A program made the translations under genes and the position numbers. Shown in pieces: positions 34,517 through 43,412 of a DNA stretch of 64,000 nt (the first letter of the stretch is position 1; each line of letters opens with the position of its first letter). The notes below the pieces were generated by a model, which worked only from the letters and a program-made list of their open reading frames with translations, ran no database searches and was not told where the DNA came from. This DNA comes from JANQQJ01 sp046290575. Its GTDB lineage: Bacteria > Pseudomonadota > Alphaproteobacteria > SMXS01. The stretch is taken from the NCBI GenBank assembly GCA_046290575.1, contig JBKAGX010000003.1, positions 62,001 to 126,000 on the forward strand. Reading direction: 5' to 3'.

Positions 34517-35752
34517 GTGCCTGAAGTTTCCAAGTCGCCTCTTGCTCCGGCAAATCTGCCAGAACTGCCGCCTATTGCCGGAGTGCGGCTGGGGACGGCC
34601 GAGGCAGGGATCAAATATGAGGGGCGGGCGGACGTGACGTTCATGACCTTCCCGGAAGGTACGGTTGCAGCGGGCCTGTTTACACAGTCCACCACTCCGG
34701 GCGCGCCGGTCATCTGGTCGAAAAAGGCGCTGAAGGACTCACGCGGTCTGGTTCGCGGGCTGGTCGTGAACGCCGGTAACGCCAATGTGTTTACAGGTAT
34801 CGAAGGGTACAAGGCTGCCGAGGCGACAGCTCGATCTGCTGCCCTGGTGGCCGGGTGCCCGGGAACGGAGGTGCTGGTCGCATCGACAGGGGTGATTGGG
34901 GAGCGGTTGCCCTATGACCGGATCGTCAAGGCACTGCCCCGTATCAAACTCGCTGAAGACGGTTGGGCGGGTGCTGCAACGGCCATTATGACCACCGATA
35001 CATTCCCCAAACTGGCGACGCGGACAGCGGAGATAGAAGGGCAGTGGGTGACGATCAACGGCATTGCCAAAGGGTCCGGTATGATCGAACCAAACATGGC
35101 GACCATGCTGGCTTACGTCGTCACCGACCTGTCGATTGACCCCGCCGCCTTGAGTGCACTGGTGCGCCCGATCAATGAACGGACGTTCAACGCGATTACG
35201 GTCGATGGCGATAGTTCGACATCGGACATGTTGGTGGTGTTCGCCACCGGCACGGCCCTGAATGAACGGATTGAGAATCCGGACGATGAGCGGCTTGGTG
35301 ACTTTAAGGCCCAGCTTGAAGACCTGATGCGCGATCTTGCCCAGCAGGTGGTTCGTGACGGCGAGGGCGCGTCGAAGTTCATTACGATTGAGGTGACGGG
35401 CGCCGTCGATGATGAGTCAGCGGTTCGCATTGCCAAGTCCGTCGCGAATTCCCCCCTTGTTAAGACCGCGATTGCCGGGGAGGACGCGAATTGGGGCCGC
35501 GTGGTCATGGCCGTTGGTAAGACAAGGGAACCCGTTGTCACCGACACGCTGTTGATCTGTTTCGGTGGCCAGCCTGTCACGGAAGAAGGCCATGTCCGTA
35601 AGGGTTATGACGAAGCTGTCCTGACCGAGCATTTGAAGGGGCAGGATATCAGCCTTCAGATCGATTTGGGCATCGGGGGCGGGCAGGCGACTGTCTGGAC
35701 CTGTGATTTGACTCACAAATATATCGACATCAACGCCGACTACCGAAGTTGA
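34517..35752 (+). CDS. argJ: Glutamate N-acetyltransferase/amino-acid N-acetyltransferase
   Basis: A 411-residue ornithine acetyltransferase that recycles the acetyl group from N-acetylornithine to glutamate in arginine synthesis, and in bifunctional forms also uses acetyl-CoA. It self-cleaves before the nucleophile Thr in PNMATMLAYVVTD (about residue 197). Other family motifs are VNAGNANVFTG, KGSGMIEPNMATM and DGDSSTSDM. The start is a GTG at 34517. It is the first gene of a tight operon with a GNAT acetyltransferase (4-base overlap), mutT and a DUF2459 gene. Confidence 0.96.
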   Translation: MPEVSKSPLAPANLPELPPIAGVRLGTAEAGIKYEGRADVTFMTFPEGTVAAGLFTQSTTPGAPVIWSKKALKDSRGLVRGLVVNAGNANVFTGIEGYKAAEATARSAALVAGCPGTEVLVASTGVIGERLPYDRIVKALPRIKLAEDGWAGAATAIMTTDTFPKLATRTAEIEGQWVTINGIAKGSGMIEPNMATMLAYVVTDLSIDPAALSALVRPINERTFNAITVDGDSSTSDMLVVFATGTALNERIENPDDERLGDFKAQLEDLMRDLAQQVVRDGEGASKFITIEVTGAVDDESAVRIAKSVANSPLVKTAIAGEDANWGRVVMAVGKTREPVVTDTLLICFGGQPVTEEGHVRKGYDEAVLTEHLKGQDISLQIDLGIGGGQATVWTCDLTHKYIDINADYRS

Positions 35753-36288
35753 TCCTGTTACCCAAGCGGATCGATACGCCGCGCCTGATCTTACGTCCTT
35801 ATCGCCGGTCCGACCTGCCGCATCTGCCAGCCCTTATCGGCGATTGGGAGGTGGCGCGCTGGCTGGCGCGGTCACCCTATCCCTATACGGACAAGGATGC
35901 GCGGGATTGGCTTTGGCTGTCCCGGCGCGTTCGATGGCTGCGGCGCGGTTTACCCTTGGCGATTGTGCGGGCGGACGACCAGCGGCTGATAGGCGGTATC
36001 GGTATCGGATTCAGCGACGGCGAAATCGGATATTGGCTGGGACATGATTATTGGGGGCAGGGCTATGCGACGGAAGCGGTCGCACGGCTAACATCCTTTG
36101 GGCTGGGTGAGTATGGGTTACCTTCACTTTGGGCTGCGATTCTGCCTGAAAACAGAGCGTCAGGGCGGGTTCTGGAAAAGGTTGGCTTTCACTATGCTGG
36201 AAAGCTGGATTACAGGATGCGGGACGGCATTACCGAGGCGCTGCTCTATCGTCTAAGCCGGGATGAGTGGAAGAAAGTTCATGGATAA
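35749..36288 (+). CDS. GNAT family N-acetyltransferase
   Basis: A 179-residue acetyltransferase of the RimJ/RimL type. Conserved segments are TPRLILRPYRRSDLPHL near the N-terminus, GYWLGHDYWGQGYATEAVARL (acetyl-CoA-binding V-motif region) and ENRASGRVLEKVGFHYAG. It begins with TTG at 35749, overlapping the argJ stop by 4 bases, and overlaps mutT by 8 bases. The substrate (protein N-terminus or small amine) cannot be assigned. Confidence 0.88.
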   Translation: MILLPKRIDTPRLILRPYRRSDLPHLPALIGDWEVARWLARSPYPYTDKDARDWLWLSRRVRWLRRGLPLAIVRADDQRLIGGIGIGFSDGEIGYWLGHDYWGQGYATEAVARLTSFGLGEYGLPSLWAAILPENRASGRVLEKVGFHYAGKLDYRMRDGITEALLYRLSRDEWKKVHG

Positions 36289-36685
36289 ACAAATCGTGCT
36301 GGTTGGGGCCGTAGCACTTGTCGATATCGATGGCAGGGTGCTGATTGCCCAGCGCCCTGAGGGGAAATCCATGGCTGGTCTTTGGGAGTTTCCCGGCGGC
36401 AAGGTCGAACCCGGTGAAACCCCAGAGGCCGCGGTTATCCGCGAATTGGAAGAAGAGCTGGGCATCGGCACCTGGCAGAGCTGTTTGGCGCCATTCACCT
36501 TCGCGTCGCATAGCTATGACGATTTTCACCTTCTGATGCCGCTGTTCGTCTGCCGTAAGTGGGAAGGTATTCCCCGCGCCCTTGAGCATCAGGCGTTGAA
36601 ATGGGTGCGTCCCGCCCGTTTGGGAGATTATGAAATGCCGGCGGCGGACGTCCCACTGGTCGCCATGCTGCGGGACTTGCTGTGA
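36281..36685 (+). CDS. mutT: NUDIX hydrolase, 8-oxo-dGTP diphosphatase MutT-like
   Basis: A 134-residue NUDIX protein with the complete box GGKVEPGETPEAAVIRELEEELG (residues ~37-59), the G-x5-E-x7-REUxEExGU pattern that binds the catalytic metals. The N-terminus VGAVALVDIDGRVLIAQRPEG and the later ALKWVRPARLGDYEMPAAD match MutT-type pyrophosphohydrolases, which sanitise oxidised guanine nucleotides. The start at ATG 36281 has GGAAG upstream. Coupled to the GNAT and DUF2459 genes. Confidence 0.92.
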   Translation: MDKQIVLVGAVALVDIDGRVLIAQRPEGKSMAGLWEFPGGKVEPGETPEAAVIRELEEELGIGTWQSCLAPFTFASHSYDDFHLLMPLFVCRKWEGIPRALEHQALKWVRPARLGDYEMPAADVPLVAMLRDLL

Positions 36686-37335
36686 GCTTTGTGCGCTGGA
36701 CACTCCGCAGTGTCGGCGTGCTAGTTTGCCTGGGCTTTGTTTACATGATCGCGGCGTGGATTGGCGCTGCGGTCAGCGTAGGTGAGGCGTCTGATTCGGA
36801 CGGGGCTTCGGAAGTCTTCGTTCAGTCGAATGGGATTCACCTGGAATTCGTCGTGCCCACGCCGACAACCGGCCCGCTGGCGACAGCAGCCGGGTATCTG
36901 CCGGGACCGCAGCCGCCTTTTCTGGGGTTTGGCTGGGGCGAGCGCGATTTTTTTCTGAAGACGCCGACATGGGCGGACTTCAACCTGGCTGTCGCGGCCG
37001 GGGCGTTGCTGTGGCAGAGCGACGTGCTGATGCGGGTGCGGCCTGTTTATGAAACACCATCGGGGCCGAATTCACGTCGTCTTAGAGCCAGTGACGCGCA
37101 GGCTGCGCAGATCAAGCGGTTCATTCAGGAGAGCATATATTTTGGACCGAACGGCCAGCCCGTACCGGTAGAAAGTACCTTGTACGATCCTGCAGGGGTT
37201 TTTCTTGAAGGCCGGGGCACCTATACGCCCTTTTACACCTGCAACGAGTGGGTCAACGACGGATTAAGACGGGCTGGTGTTAGGACGGCCGCCTGGTCAC
37301 CTTTCCCGCATGGTGTGATGTGGCAGCTAGATTAG
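36682..37335 (+). CDS. TIGR02117/DUF2459 family exported protein
   Basis: A 217-residue protein anchored or exported through an N-terminal hydrophobic segment (about residues 8-30), followed by VQSNGIHLEFVVPTPT, GFGWGERDFFLKTPTWADF and NEWVNDGLRRAGVRTAAWSPFPHGVM. These are hallmarks of the TIGR02117 (DUF2459) family, which resembles papain-like NlpC/P60 enzymes and has no proven function. The GTG start at 36682 overlaps the mutT stop. It converges on the host-attachment-type gene with a 4-base stop overlap. Confidence 0.85.
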   Translation: MSFVRWTLRSVGVLVCLGFVYMIAAWIGAAVSVGEASDSDGASEVFVQSNGIHLEFVVPTPTTGPLATAAGYLPGPQPPFLGFGWGERDFFLKTPTWADFNLAVAAGALLWQSDVLMRVRPVYETPSGPNSRRLRASDAQAAQIKRFIQESIYFGPNGQPVPVESTLYDPAGVFLEGRGTYTPFYTCNEWVNDGLRRAGVRTAAWSPFPHGVMWQLD

Positions 37336-37802
37336 CCGAGCTTGGGCTTGCCGATTTCAAGCGGCAGCAGGTGCTCTTCCACCTCCTTGGGCGGTGAATT
37401 CGTGAGGTCCTTGCCGACTTCGTGGGATACTTTCTCCGCAAGCGTGCCGGGCAATAGTTTTCGGACCTCGCCCAGGGTTCGCGGCGGCGCTACCAGCACA
37501 AGCGCGTCGAAATCACCGCGAGTGTCCGCGGCCTCGAGATAGCTGACCAACTCGCGGGTAAATCGCGTTTTCTCGACGGCCTGAGGGTCGGTCGGGGCCT
37601 CCATGGCGGCGCTGCCGGTTCCAACGCGGTTCTGCACGCGGCCCTGCCGGTCGCTGGTCAGGTCGCTGGCCCGCTGCCGGGCTTTCTCGGAATTCAGTTC
37701 CCCGACGAGTTCGAGGTGCAATCGTGGGCCTTTGCTTGAAAATATTCGCGCTTTTGCCCCATCGGCGATTGCGATCCAGGACGTAATTGATTTTGAGCGC
37801 AT
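37332..37802 (-). CDS. Host attachment protein family (PF10116 type)
   Basis: A 156-residue protein of the family named for an Agrobacterium gene linked to host attachment. Characteristic parts are TSWIAIADGAKARIFSSKGPRL at the N-terminus, then SDRQGRVQNRVGTGSAAMEAPTDPQ and FDALVLVAPPRTLGEVRKLL. Structures and gene contexts suggest an RNA-release-factor-like fold of unknown role; the attachment function is not general. The start at ATG 37802 agrees with family members; a GTG three codons upstream is possible. It follows the NDUFAF5-like methyltransferase gene at a 25-base gap. Confidence 0.85.
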   Translation of the reverse strand: MRSKSITSWIAIADGAKARIFSSKGPRLHLELVGELNSEKARQRASDLTSDRQGRVQNRVGTGSAAMEAPTDPQAVEKTRFTRELVSYLEAADTRGDFDALVLVAPPRTLGEVRKLLPGTLAEKVSHEVGKDLTNSPPKEVEEHLLPLEIGKPKLG

Positions 37803-37827
37803 TGCGAACACCGCCTCCCGGTCAGTA

Positions 37828-38784
37828 CTATTCCTTCCTTACATCGGAACCGGTGCGGGGAATACAAGGGGCCGGTGCTGCCTTTTCGCCCGCACTTTTC
37901 TCCTCCGTTTTGAGCGCGTCGGCGAGCCGCATTTTGGCACTGCCTGGCGCCAACGGTTTCTGCTGGCTTTCATGCGGGGCCCAGCCGGTGAGTGTTATGA
38001 TCTCGAACGTGGCTGGAATGCGGCCATCCTCGCGGGCAAACAGGTCGTGATAGGCCTCTACAGCGGTGGTCAGCAGCCTGCGGCTCATTGGCTTACGCCG
38101 GCGTTCTTTCACAAGATTGGTCTCACCCATGCCGCGCAGATCGCGCATCAGCGAAAAGGCGTCAGCATAGTCGACGGTCAGAATGTCGGAATCCGCTACC
38201 GGAAGCGCAAAGCCTGCCCGCTGCAGAAGCCCACCTGCGTCACGGATATCGACGAAAGGGGATATGCGGGGGCTGACGCCGCCATCGACCGCCATCTCGG
38301 CCTCCATCAGGGCGCGGCGCAGTTCGGACAGGGTGGACCCGCCGAACAGCGCGCCCAGAAAAAGGCCGTCCGGCCTCAGGGCCCGGTTGATCTGAACAAG
38401 CGCACCCGGCAGATCGTTCACCCAATGCAGCGACAGTGCCGAGACGACAAGATTGAGGCTTTCATCAGCGAACGGCAGGGCTTCTTCGTCGGCAGCGACA
38501 CGCTGGCCGTCCGCGGCACTGACCATAAGGGTGGACAGATCGCACGAGATCAGCGCTTCGATATCTGGCCGCTGTGTGATCACGCGCCCCAGGCTGCCGG
38601 TGTGACTGCCCAGGTCCAATGCGACCGGGAAGTACCGTTGGATATCTGCAAGCCGGTCGACGAGCTGTGCAGAGACCTCGTCCTTTAGAAACGCAAAATC
38701 GGCAAATGACCTGGCACTGCGATCACGCCGCTGCCGCAGCAGCGTTCTGTCAAATACCTCAATGCCGGGTTCGGGGGAGTCCAT
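37828..38784 (-). CDS. NDUFAF5/BioC-like methyltransferase-fold protein
   Basis: A 318-residue protein with a SAM-binding fold (ALDLGSHTGSLGRVI, about residue 51) and the segments VSALSLHWVNDLPGALVQINRALRPDG and FDRTLLRQRRDRSARSF that mark the family of mitochondrial complex I assembly factor NDUFAF5. The human protein hydroxylates an arginine of complex I subunit NDUFS7, and alphaproteobacterial homologues may act on the matching NuoB subunit. BioC relatives are an alternative assignment. It diverges from comF, a neighbourhood common in alphaproteobacteria. Confidence 0.82.
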   Translation of the reverse strand: MDSPEPGIEVFDRTLLRQRRDRSARSFADFAFLKDEVSAQLVDRLADIQRYFPVALDLGSHTGSLGRVITQRPDIEALISCDLSTLMVSAADGQRVAADEEALPFADESLNLVVSALSLHWVNDLPGALVQINRALRPDGLFLGALFGGSTLSELRRALMEAEMAVDGGVSPRISPFVDIRDAGGLLQRAGFALPVADSDILTVDYADAFSLMRDLRGMGETNLVKERRRKPMSRRLLTTAVEAYHDLFAREDGRIPATFEIITLTGWAPHESQQKPLAPGSAKMRLADALKTEEKSAGEKAAPAPCIPRTGSDVRKE

Positions 38785-38836
38785 GCCGGGTATATGGCAT
38801 GCGGTCTGTTCGCCGCCAACCTGTTAAGCTGTGCTG

Positions 38837-39586
38837 ATGCAGCAGGCGATTCAAAGGGTGGGGCACAAGCTCATAGACGCGGTCTTTCCACCGCAATGTC
38901 CGTCCTGTTCGGCGCATGTGGAAACCCACGGGCATCTGTGCCCGGCATGCTGGGGGCAGATCCGGTTCATTGAAGAACCCTTTTGCGCGTGTTGCGGTGT
39001 CCCGATGGAGCACGATTTGGGCGACGGGGCGTTGTGCGCGCCTTGCCTGGCTGAACCGCCGTCTTTTCAGCGGGCGCGCGCCGTGATGCTCTATGGCGAA
39101 TTCAGCCGGTCTCTCGTTCTGAAATTCAAGCATTCCGACAGGCTGGACCCGGCACCGGCCTATGCGCGCTGGTTGGTGCGGTCCGGTGGGGCGTTGCTGG
39201 CGGACGCCGATATGATCGCCCCGGTGCCGCTACACTGGCGCCGGCTGTTTGCGCGCCGCTACAATCAGTCGGCCATTCTGGCGCAGCAGGTTGCACGCTT
39301 ATGCGACAAGCCGGTGATTCCTGACCTTCTGACCCGTACACGCCCGACGCCCAGCCAAGGCCATCTGAAGCGGACCCAGCGCGGTAAGAATGTTGCCGGC
39401 GCGTTCGCGTTGAATGATCGTTGGGCGGAAACCATCAGCGGCAAGCGTGTCCTGCTGATTGATGACGTTCTGACCACCGGGTCGACCGCCGAGCATTGCG
39501 CCCGGGCACTATTGCGCGGCGGCGCGGCCGGAATCGACGTACTGACCCTGGCGCGGGTTGCGCTGCCCGGGCAGCAATCTATATAG
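38837..39586 (+). CDS. comF: ComF family phosphoribosyltransferase-like protein
   Basis: A 249-residue ComF/GntX-type protein. The N-terminal zinc-binding cysteines are visible (CPSCSAHVETHGHLCPACW, CACCG, CAPC) and a phosphoribosyltransferase domain follows with the PRPP motif VLLIDDVLTTGSTAE (residues ~205-219). In competent species ComF helps DNA uptake, but in non-competent bacteria its role is unclear. The ATG at 38837 is used; a GTG two codons upstream is possible. Followed after 27 bases by grxC. Confidence 0.9.
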   Translation: MQQAIQRVGHKLIDAVFPPQCPSCSAHVETHGHLCPACWGQIRFIEEPFCACCGVPMEHDLGDGALCAPCLAEPPSFQRARAVMLYGEFSRSLVLKFKHSDRLDPAPAYARWLVRSGGALLADADMIAPVPLHWRRLFARRYNQSAILAQQVARLCDKPVIPDLLTRTRPTPSQGHLKRTQRGKNVAGAFALNDRWAETISGKRVLLIDDVLTTGSTAEHCARALLRGGAAGIDVLTLARVALPGQQSI

Positions 39587-39613
39587 ACGAACGTTCAGAA
39601 AGACGGGTGACTC

Positions 39614-39871
39614 ATGGCACAGGTTGAAATCTATACATCGATGTTTTGCGGATATTGTTCGCGTGCCAAGCAGCTGCTGAAGCGTAAGGGTGCGGCGTTC
39701 AACGAAATCAGCGTGGATATGAAACCGGATCTGCGCGCTGAAATGCGCGGCCGAGCGGGCGGGTCGAATTCGGTCCCGCAGATATTCATCGACGGTCAGC
39801 ATGTCGGTGGCTGTGATGAACTCTATGCCCTGGAAGGCCAGGGCGCGTTGGATGGGATGCTCGCCAACTGA
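39614..39871 (+). CDS. grxC: Glutaredoxin 3
   Basis: An 85-residue class I glutaredoxin. The active site is CGYC (residues 12-15) in place of the common CPYC, a variant also seen in other glutaredoxins. The GSH-binding region NSVPQIFIDGQHVGGCDELYALE is intact. It reduces disulfides and glutathionylated proteins using glutathione. Its stop overlaps the ATG of the nitrilase-family gene by one base. Confidence 0.93.
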   Translation: MAQVEIYTSMFCGYCSRAKQLLKRKGAAFNEISVDMKPDLRAEMRGRAGGSNSVPQIFIDGQHVGGCDELYALEGQGALDGMLAN

Positions 39872-40695
39872 TGGCCGGCGCCTTTACAGCTGCTTGTATC
39901 CAGACGAACTCGACCAACGAGATCGAGCCCAACATCAGGGCGGTCACGGAACTGACCCGCGTCGCCGTGGGTGATGGCGCGGATTTCGTGCTGTTGCCGG
40001 AAGTTGTGTCGCTGATGGAGACGCGGTCGAAAATCCTGTTCGCGCGGGCCTGCGAAGAAGCCGATGATCCGGCGCTGAAGGCGTTTCGGGCTCTGGCAGA
40101 TGACCTGGACATCTGGTTGCACACAGGTTCGCTGCCGATCAAACTGTCGGAGACCAAGATCGCGAACCGGTCTTATGTGATCGATCCGTCGGGCTCTATC
40201 GCGGCGACCTATGACAAGATTCATATGTTCGACGTCGATCTGCCCGGGGGTGAAAGTTACCGGGAATCGAAGAACTATGAGCCCGGCGGTAAAGCTGTGG
40301 TGGCTGATCTTCCCTGGGGCCGGCTGGGCCTGTCGGTCTGCTATGATTTGAGGTTCCCCTATCTCTACCGGGCGCTGGCGCAGGCGGGTGCGTCTTACCT
40401 CTGCGTGCCATCAGCGTTTACGCGGGTAACGGGCGAAGCGCATTGGCATGTGCTGCTGCGGGCGCGGGCGATCGAAAACACCTGTTTTGTGTTCGCCGCC
40501 GCGCAGACCGGCACCCATGACAATGGCCGCGACACTTATGGGCACTCGCTGATCATCAGCCCTTGGGGCGAGGTGCTGGCCGATGGCGGCACGGAAGTCG
40601 GTTACATCACCGCCAAGATTGACACGGCAGAAGTTGATAAGGCCCGTGGCCGGGTGCCGTCGCTGACCCATGACCGGGATGTGTCGGTCCGTTAA
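39871..40695 (+). CDS. Carbon-nitrogen hydrolase, NIT1/deaminated-glutathione amidase-like
   Basis: A 274-residue nitrilase-superfamily amidase. The Glu-Lys-Cys triad is visible: Glu in LLPEVVS, Lys in YDKIHMFDVDLPG, Cys in SVCYDLRFPYLYR (about residue 154). The sequence SYRESKNYEPG is typical of the NIT1/Nit2-like branch 10, which repairs deaminated glutathione. Coupling to grxC supports a glutathione-related role. It converges on the methyltransferase gene with a 4-base overlap. Confidence 0.88.
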   Translation: MAGAFTAACIQTNSTNEIEPNIRAVTELTRVAVGDGADFVLLPEVVSLMETRSKILFARACEEADDPALKAFRALADDLDIWLHTGSLPIKLSETKIANRSYVIDPSGSIAATYDKIHMFDVDLPGGESYRESKNYEPGGKAVVADLPWGRLGLSVCYDLRFPYLYRALAQAGASYLCVPSAFTRVTGEAHWHVLLRARAIENTCFVFAAAQTGTHDNGRDTYGHSLIISPWGEVLADGGTEVGYITAKIDTAEVDKARGRVPSLTHDRDVSVR

Positions 40696-41219
40696 CCTGG
40701 CCTGATCGCGCAGATCGATTGCTTGACGGCGGGCCTGGGGCCGGTTACCTCGCCGTGCTCGTAGGCCACGATATCCCAATCGCTGAACCAGTCCTTTAGC
40801 TCGCCCTCTTTTAGAAGAAAGTCGGGGTTGGACGGCTTGCCGAAGCGCTCATTGCCTTCAGCGAAGGTCTGATAGATCACCCGCCCGCCCGGGCGCACCG
40901 CCTCGCGGATGCGCGGGAAGAGTGGCCGCCACAGATAGTTTGTGACGATCACCGCGTCGAAATCGGCGTTGCCGAGCGGCCAGGGGCCGTTTTCCAGATC
41001 GACCTCCATGACAGCCAACCCCGGATCGTCGACGACATCGGAGAGGCCATCAATATTGATGTCGAGCGCCATCACCCGGTATCCGCGTTCCAGCAGGTGG
41101 CGCGTATGTCTGCCACCCCCGCAGGCCAGGTCCAGAACATCGCCGCCCCGGATTATGTCAGCGGCGTATTTGACAACCCAGGGACTGGGCGGTGTAGTGG
41201 CATGCTGTTGCGTACTCAT
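40692..41219 (-). CDS. Class I SAM-dependent methyltransferase
   Basis: A 175-residue methyltransferase with motif I VLDLACGGGRHTRHLLERG near residue 29 and post-motif FDAVIVTNYLWRPLFP. It resembles small TehB/UbiE-like enzymes. The ATG at 41219 has AGGG upstream. It lies with the dehalogenase gene between the nitrilase-family gene and DUF1178, a position where many alphaproteobacteria carry a methyltransferase. The acceptor is not known. Confidence 0.8.
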   Translation of the reverse strand: MSTQQHATTPPSPWVVKYAADIIRGGDVLDLACGGGRHTRHLLERGYRVMALDINIDGLSDVVDDPGLAVMEVDLENGPWPLGNADFDAVIVTNYLWRPLFPRIREAVRPGGRVIYQTFAEGNERFGKPSNPDFLLKEGELKDWFSDWDIVAYEHGEVTGPRPAVKQSICAIRPG

Positions 41220-41265
41220 TGTGGTTATCCCTTAAGCGTCCCCGTGATCGAAAGGAAGCCCCTTC

Positions 41266-42168
41266 ATGGATGTTCTGCGCACCCCCGATGCCCGTTTTGA
41301 AAATCTGCCCGGTTATCCGTTCGCCCCGAACTATCTGAACGTTCCGGATGGCGACGGCGGCAACCTCCGCATTCACTATGTCGATGAAGGCCCTGCCGAT
41401 GCCCCGGTGGTGCTCTGTCTGCATGGCGAGCCCAGCTGGTCGTACCTTTATCGCAAAATGATCCCGGTTTTTTCCGCGGCGGGGCTGCGGGCCGTCGCGC
41501 CTGATCTGCCGGGTTTCGGGCGCTCCGACAAGCCGTCTCGGCGCGAAGACTATACCTATCAGCGCCATGTGGACTGGATGCGCGCGGTAATCGAACAGCT
41601 TGACCTGCGTGACATAACGTTAGTGTGCCAGGACTGGGGCGGGCTGATCGGGATGCGTCTGGTGGCCGAGCATCCGGATCGCTTCGCGCGTGTCGTGACC
41701 GCCAATACAGGCCTGCCCCTGGGTGATTCGCCGGGAGAGGCGTTCATGGCCTGGCAGAAATTCTCACAGGAAACGCCAGTTTTCGGCGTCGGGTCGATTG
41801 TTAATGGCGGCTGCGTCAGCGATCTTACGGACGAGGTCATCGCCGCTTATGACGCGCCGTTCCCGGATGAAACCTACAAGGAGGGCGCGCGCCAGTTTCC
41901 CATGCTGGTCCCGGCCTCCAAGGACGACCCGGCGGTACCGGCCAATGAGCAGGCGTGGGACGCCCTGTCAAAGTTTGATAAACCCTGGCTGACTGCGTTC
42001 AGCGATTCAGATCCGGTTTCGGCGGGTGGCGACGCGCTCATTCAGGCTCGTATTCCAGGGACCAAGGGACAGCCACATACGGTTATTGAGCAGGCCGGTC
42101 ACTTCTTGCAGGAAGACCAGGGTGAGGCGCTCGCGCAAGTAATCGTTGCTTTCGCAACAGATTCGTAA
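41266..42168 (+). CDS. Haloalkane dehalogenase, subfamily I-like
   Basis: A 300-residue alpha/beta hydrolase that would replace halide with hydroxyl on haloalkanes. The nucleophile Asp with the adjacent halide-binding Trp is in CQDWGGLIG (about residue 124), the HGEPSW segment forms the oxyanion/halide site, a second Trp lies in FMAWQKFSQ of the cap, the acid is in SDSDPV and the catalytic His in QAGHFLQED. The order and spacing match the DhlA-type subfamily (HLD-I). AAGGAAG precedes the ATG. It reads away from the methyltransferase and into DUF1178. Substrate range cannot be inferred. Confidence 0.85.
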   Translation: MDVLRTPDARFENLPGYPFAPNYLNVPDGDGGNLRIHYVDEGPADAPVVLCLHGEPSWSYLYRKMIPVFSAAGLRAVAPDLPGFGRSDKPSRREDYTYQRHVDWMRAVIEQLDLRDITLVCQDWGGLIGMRLVAEHPDRFARVVTANTGLPLGDSPGEAFMAWQKFSQETPVFGVGSIVNGGCVSDLTDEVIAAYDAPFPDETYKEGARQFPMLVPASKDDPAVPANEQAWDALSKFDKPWLTAFSDSDPVSAGGDALIQARIPGTKGQPHTVIEQAGHFLQEDQGEALAQVIVAFATDS

Positions 42169-42211
42169 CATCAAAGAGGTGTTGCGGCGATAATGCATTG
42201 AGGGGACCATT

Positions 42212-42640
42212 TTGATTAAGTACGAGCTCAAGTGCGGCGGCTGTGCGCACCAGTTCGAAGGCTGGTTTGCCGACAGTGCCACCTATGATTCACAAAGCGG
42301 GGCCGGCGAGATTCTCTGCCCCGTTTGCAGTAGTGTAGATGTGGGCAAGGCGATCATGGCTCCCAATATTGCCGTGCGCAAAAGCCATAGCGAAGCTCCG
42401 ACGACCCGGGAGATGATCCAGGCCGAAGTCCGCCGGACGCTGATGGAAATGCGCCGCGAGGTCGAAAAGACCTGCGACTATGTCGGTAATGATTTCGCCA
42501 ATGAAGCCCGGCGCATCAACGCTGGCGAGGCCGACAAACGTGGCATCTATGGCGATGCGACGATCGAAGAGGCAAGGGATCTTCAGGAAGACGGCATTGA
42601 TGTGATGCCGATGCCGTGGGTGCCGCCCCATGACGCCTGA
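42212..42640 (+). CDS. DUF1178 family protein
   Basis: A 142-residue protein with a zinc-ribbon-like N-terminus (CGGCAHQFEGWFADSATYDSQ...CPVCSS, residues ~8-40) and a helical C-terminal part. It matches DUF1178, a family almost confined to alphaproteobacteria and beta-relatives, with no known function. The start is TTG at 42212 with GAGGGGA ahead. It converges on ubiG. The grxC-nitrilase-DUF1178-ubiG grouping is typical. Confidence 0.9.
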   Translation: MIKYELKCGGCAHQFEGWFADSATYDSQSGAGEILCPVCSSVDVGKAIMAPNIAVRKSHSEAPTTREMIQAEVRRTLMEMRREVEKTCDYVGNDFANEARRINAGEADKRGIYGDATIEEARDLQEDGIDVMPMPWVPPHDA

Positions 42641-42659
42641 TTGGGATGCGCAAGTCTGA

Positions 42660-43412
42660 TTAGTCCGCGCCGGGCTTCATCGCTACGGCCATATAGTTCA
42701 CCGCGAGATCCTCGCTCATCCCCCAATGATCTTTCAGTGGATTGTAGCTCACACCCTGCAATCTGGTGACGGTCAGCCCTGCTTCGCGGAGATGGCCCGT
42801 CAGTTCTGCAGGGGTTAGAAATTTGCGCCAGTCATGCGTGCCTGCTGGCAACCAACGAAGGATGTATTCAGCGCCGATTTTCGCCAGCGCCAGGCTCTTC
42901 ATGGTGCGGCTCAGCGTTGCGCAGATCATCAAACCGCCGGGCTTAATCAGCGCCGCGCTGGCGTTCATGAATCCCTGCACGTCGGCGACATGTTCGACGA
43001 CCTCCAGATTGAGGACCACATCGAACTGGGCACCGGTGTCAGCCAGGTCCTCTGCTGTGGTCGCCTGATAATCGACACGCAAATCCATGCGTTCCGCGTG
43101 GAGGCGGGCCGTGCCGACATTTTTTTCTGATGGATCGATGCCCGTGACCTCGGCGCCCAGCCTGGCCATAGGTTCGGAAATCAGGCCGCCGCCGCAGCCG
43201 ATATCGAGGACGCTCAACCCGCTTAGGGGTTTCAGGCTGCTGATGTCGCGATCCCAGTGTTGCGAGACTGTTTCGCGAATGATCGCCAGCCGGACCGGAT
43301 TGAATTTGTGCAGCGGCTTGAATGGACCGGTCTCATCCCACCACAGCTCGGCCATCGCTTCAAAGCGCTGCACCTCTTCGGGGTCGATACTGGAACTGTC
43401 CATATGGGCCAA
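42660..43412 (-). CDS. ubiG: Ubiquinone biosynthesis O-methyltransferase
   Basis: A 250-residue enzyme that methylates two hydroxyls in ubiquinone synthesis. Family segments are RFEAMAELWWDETGPFKPLHKFNPVRL at the N-terminus and SVLDIGCGGGLISEPMARLGAEVTGID (SAM motif), plus VLNLEVVEHVADV. The reading frame remains open far upstream to 44285, but that part is the reverse of lysC. AGGAGG lies 9 bases before a TTG at 43412 (in the CACC..TTGGCCCATATG context), so I place the start there; the ATG at 43403 is 18 bases from it. Divergent from lysC. Confidence 0.93.
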   Translation of the reverse strand: MAHMDSSSIDPEEVQRFEAMAELWWDETGPFKPLHKFNPVRLAIIRETVSQHWDRDISSLKPLSGLSVLDIGCGGGLISEPMARLGAEVTGIDPSEKNVGTARLHAERMDLRVDYQATTAEDLADTGAQFDVVLNLEVVEHVADVQGFMNASAALIKPGGLMICATLSRTMKSLALAKIGAEYILRWLPAGTHDWRKFLTPAELTGHLREAGLTVTRLQGVSYNPLKDHWGMSEDLAVNYMAVAMKPGAD

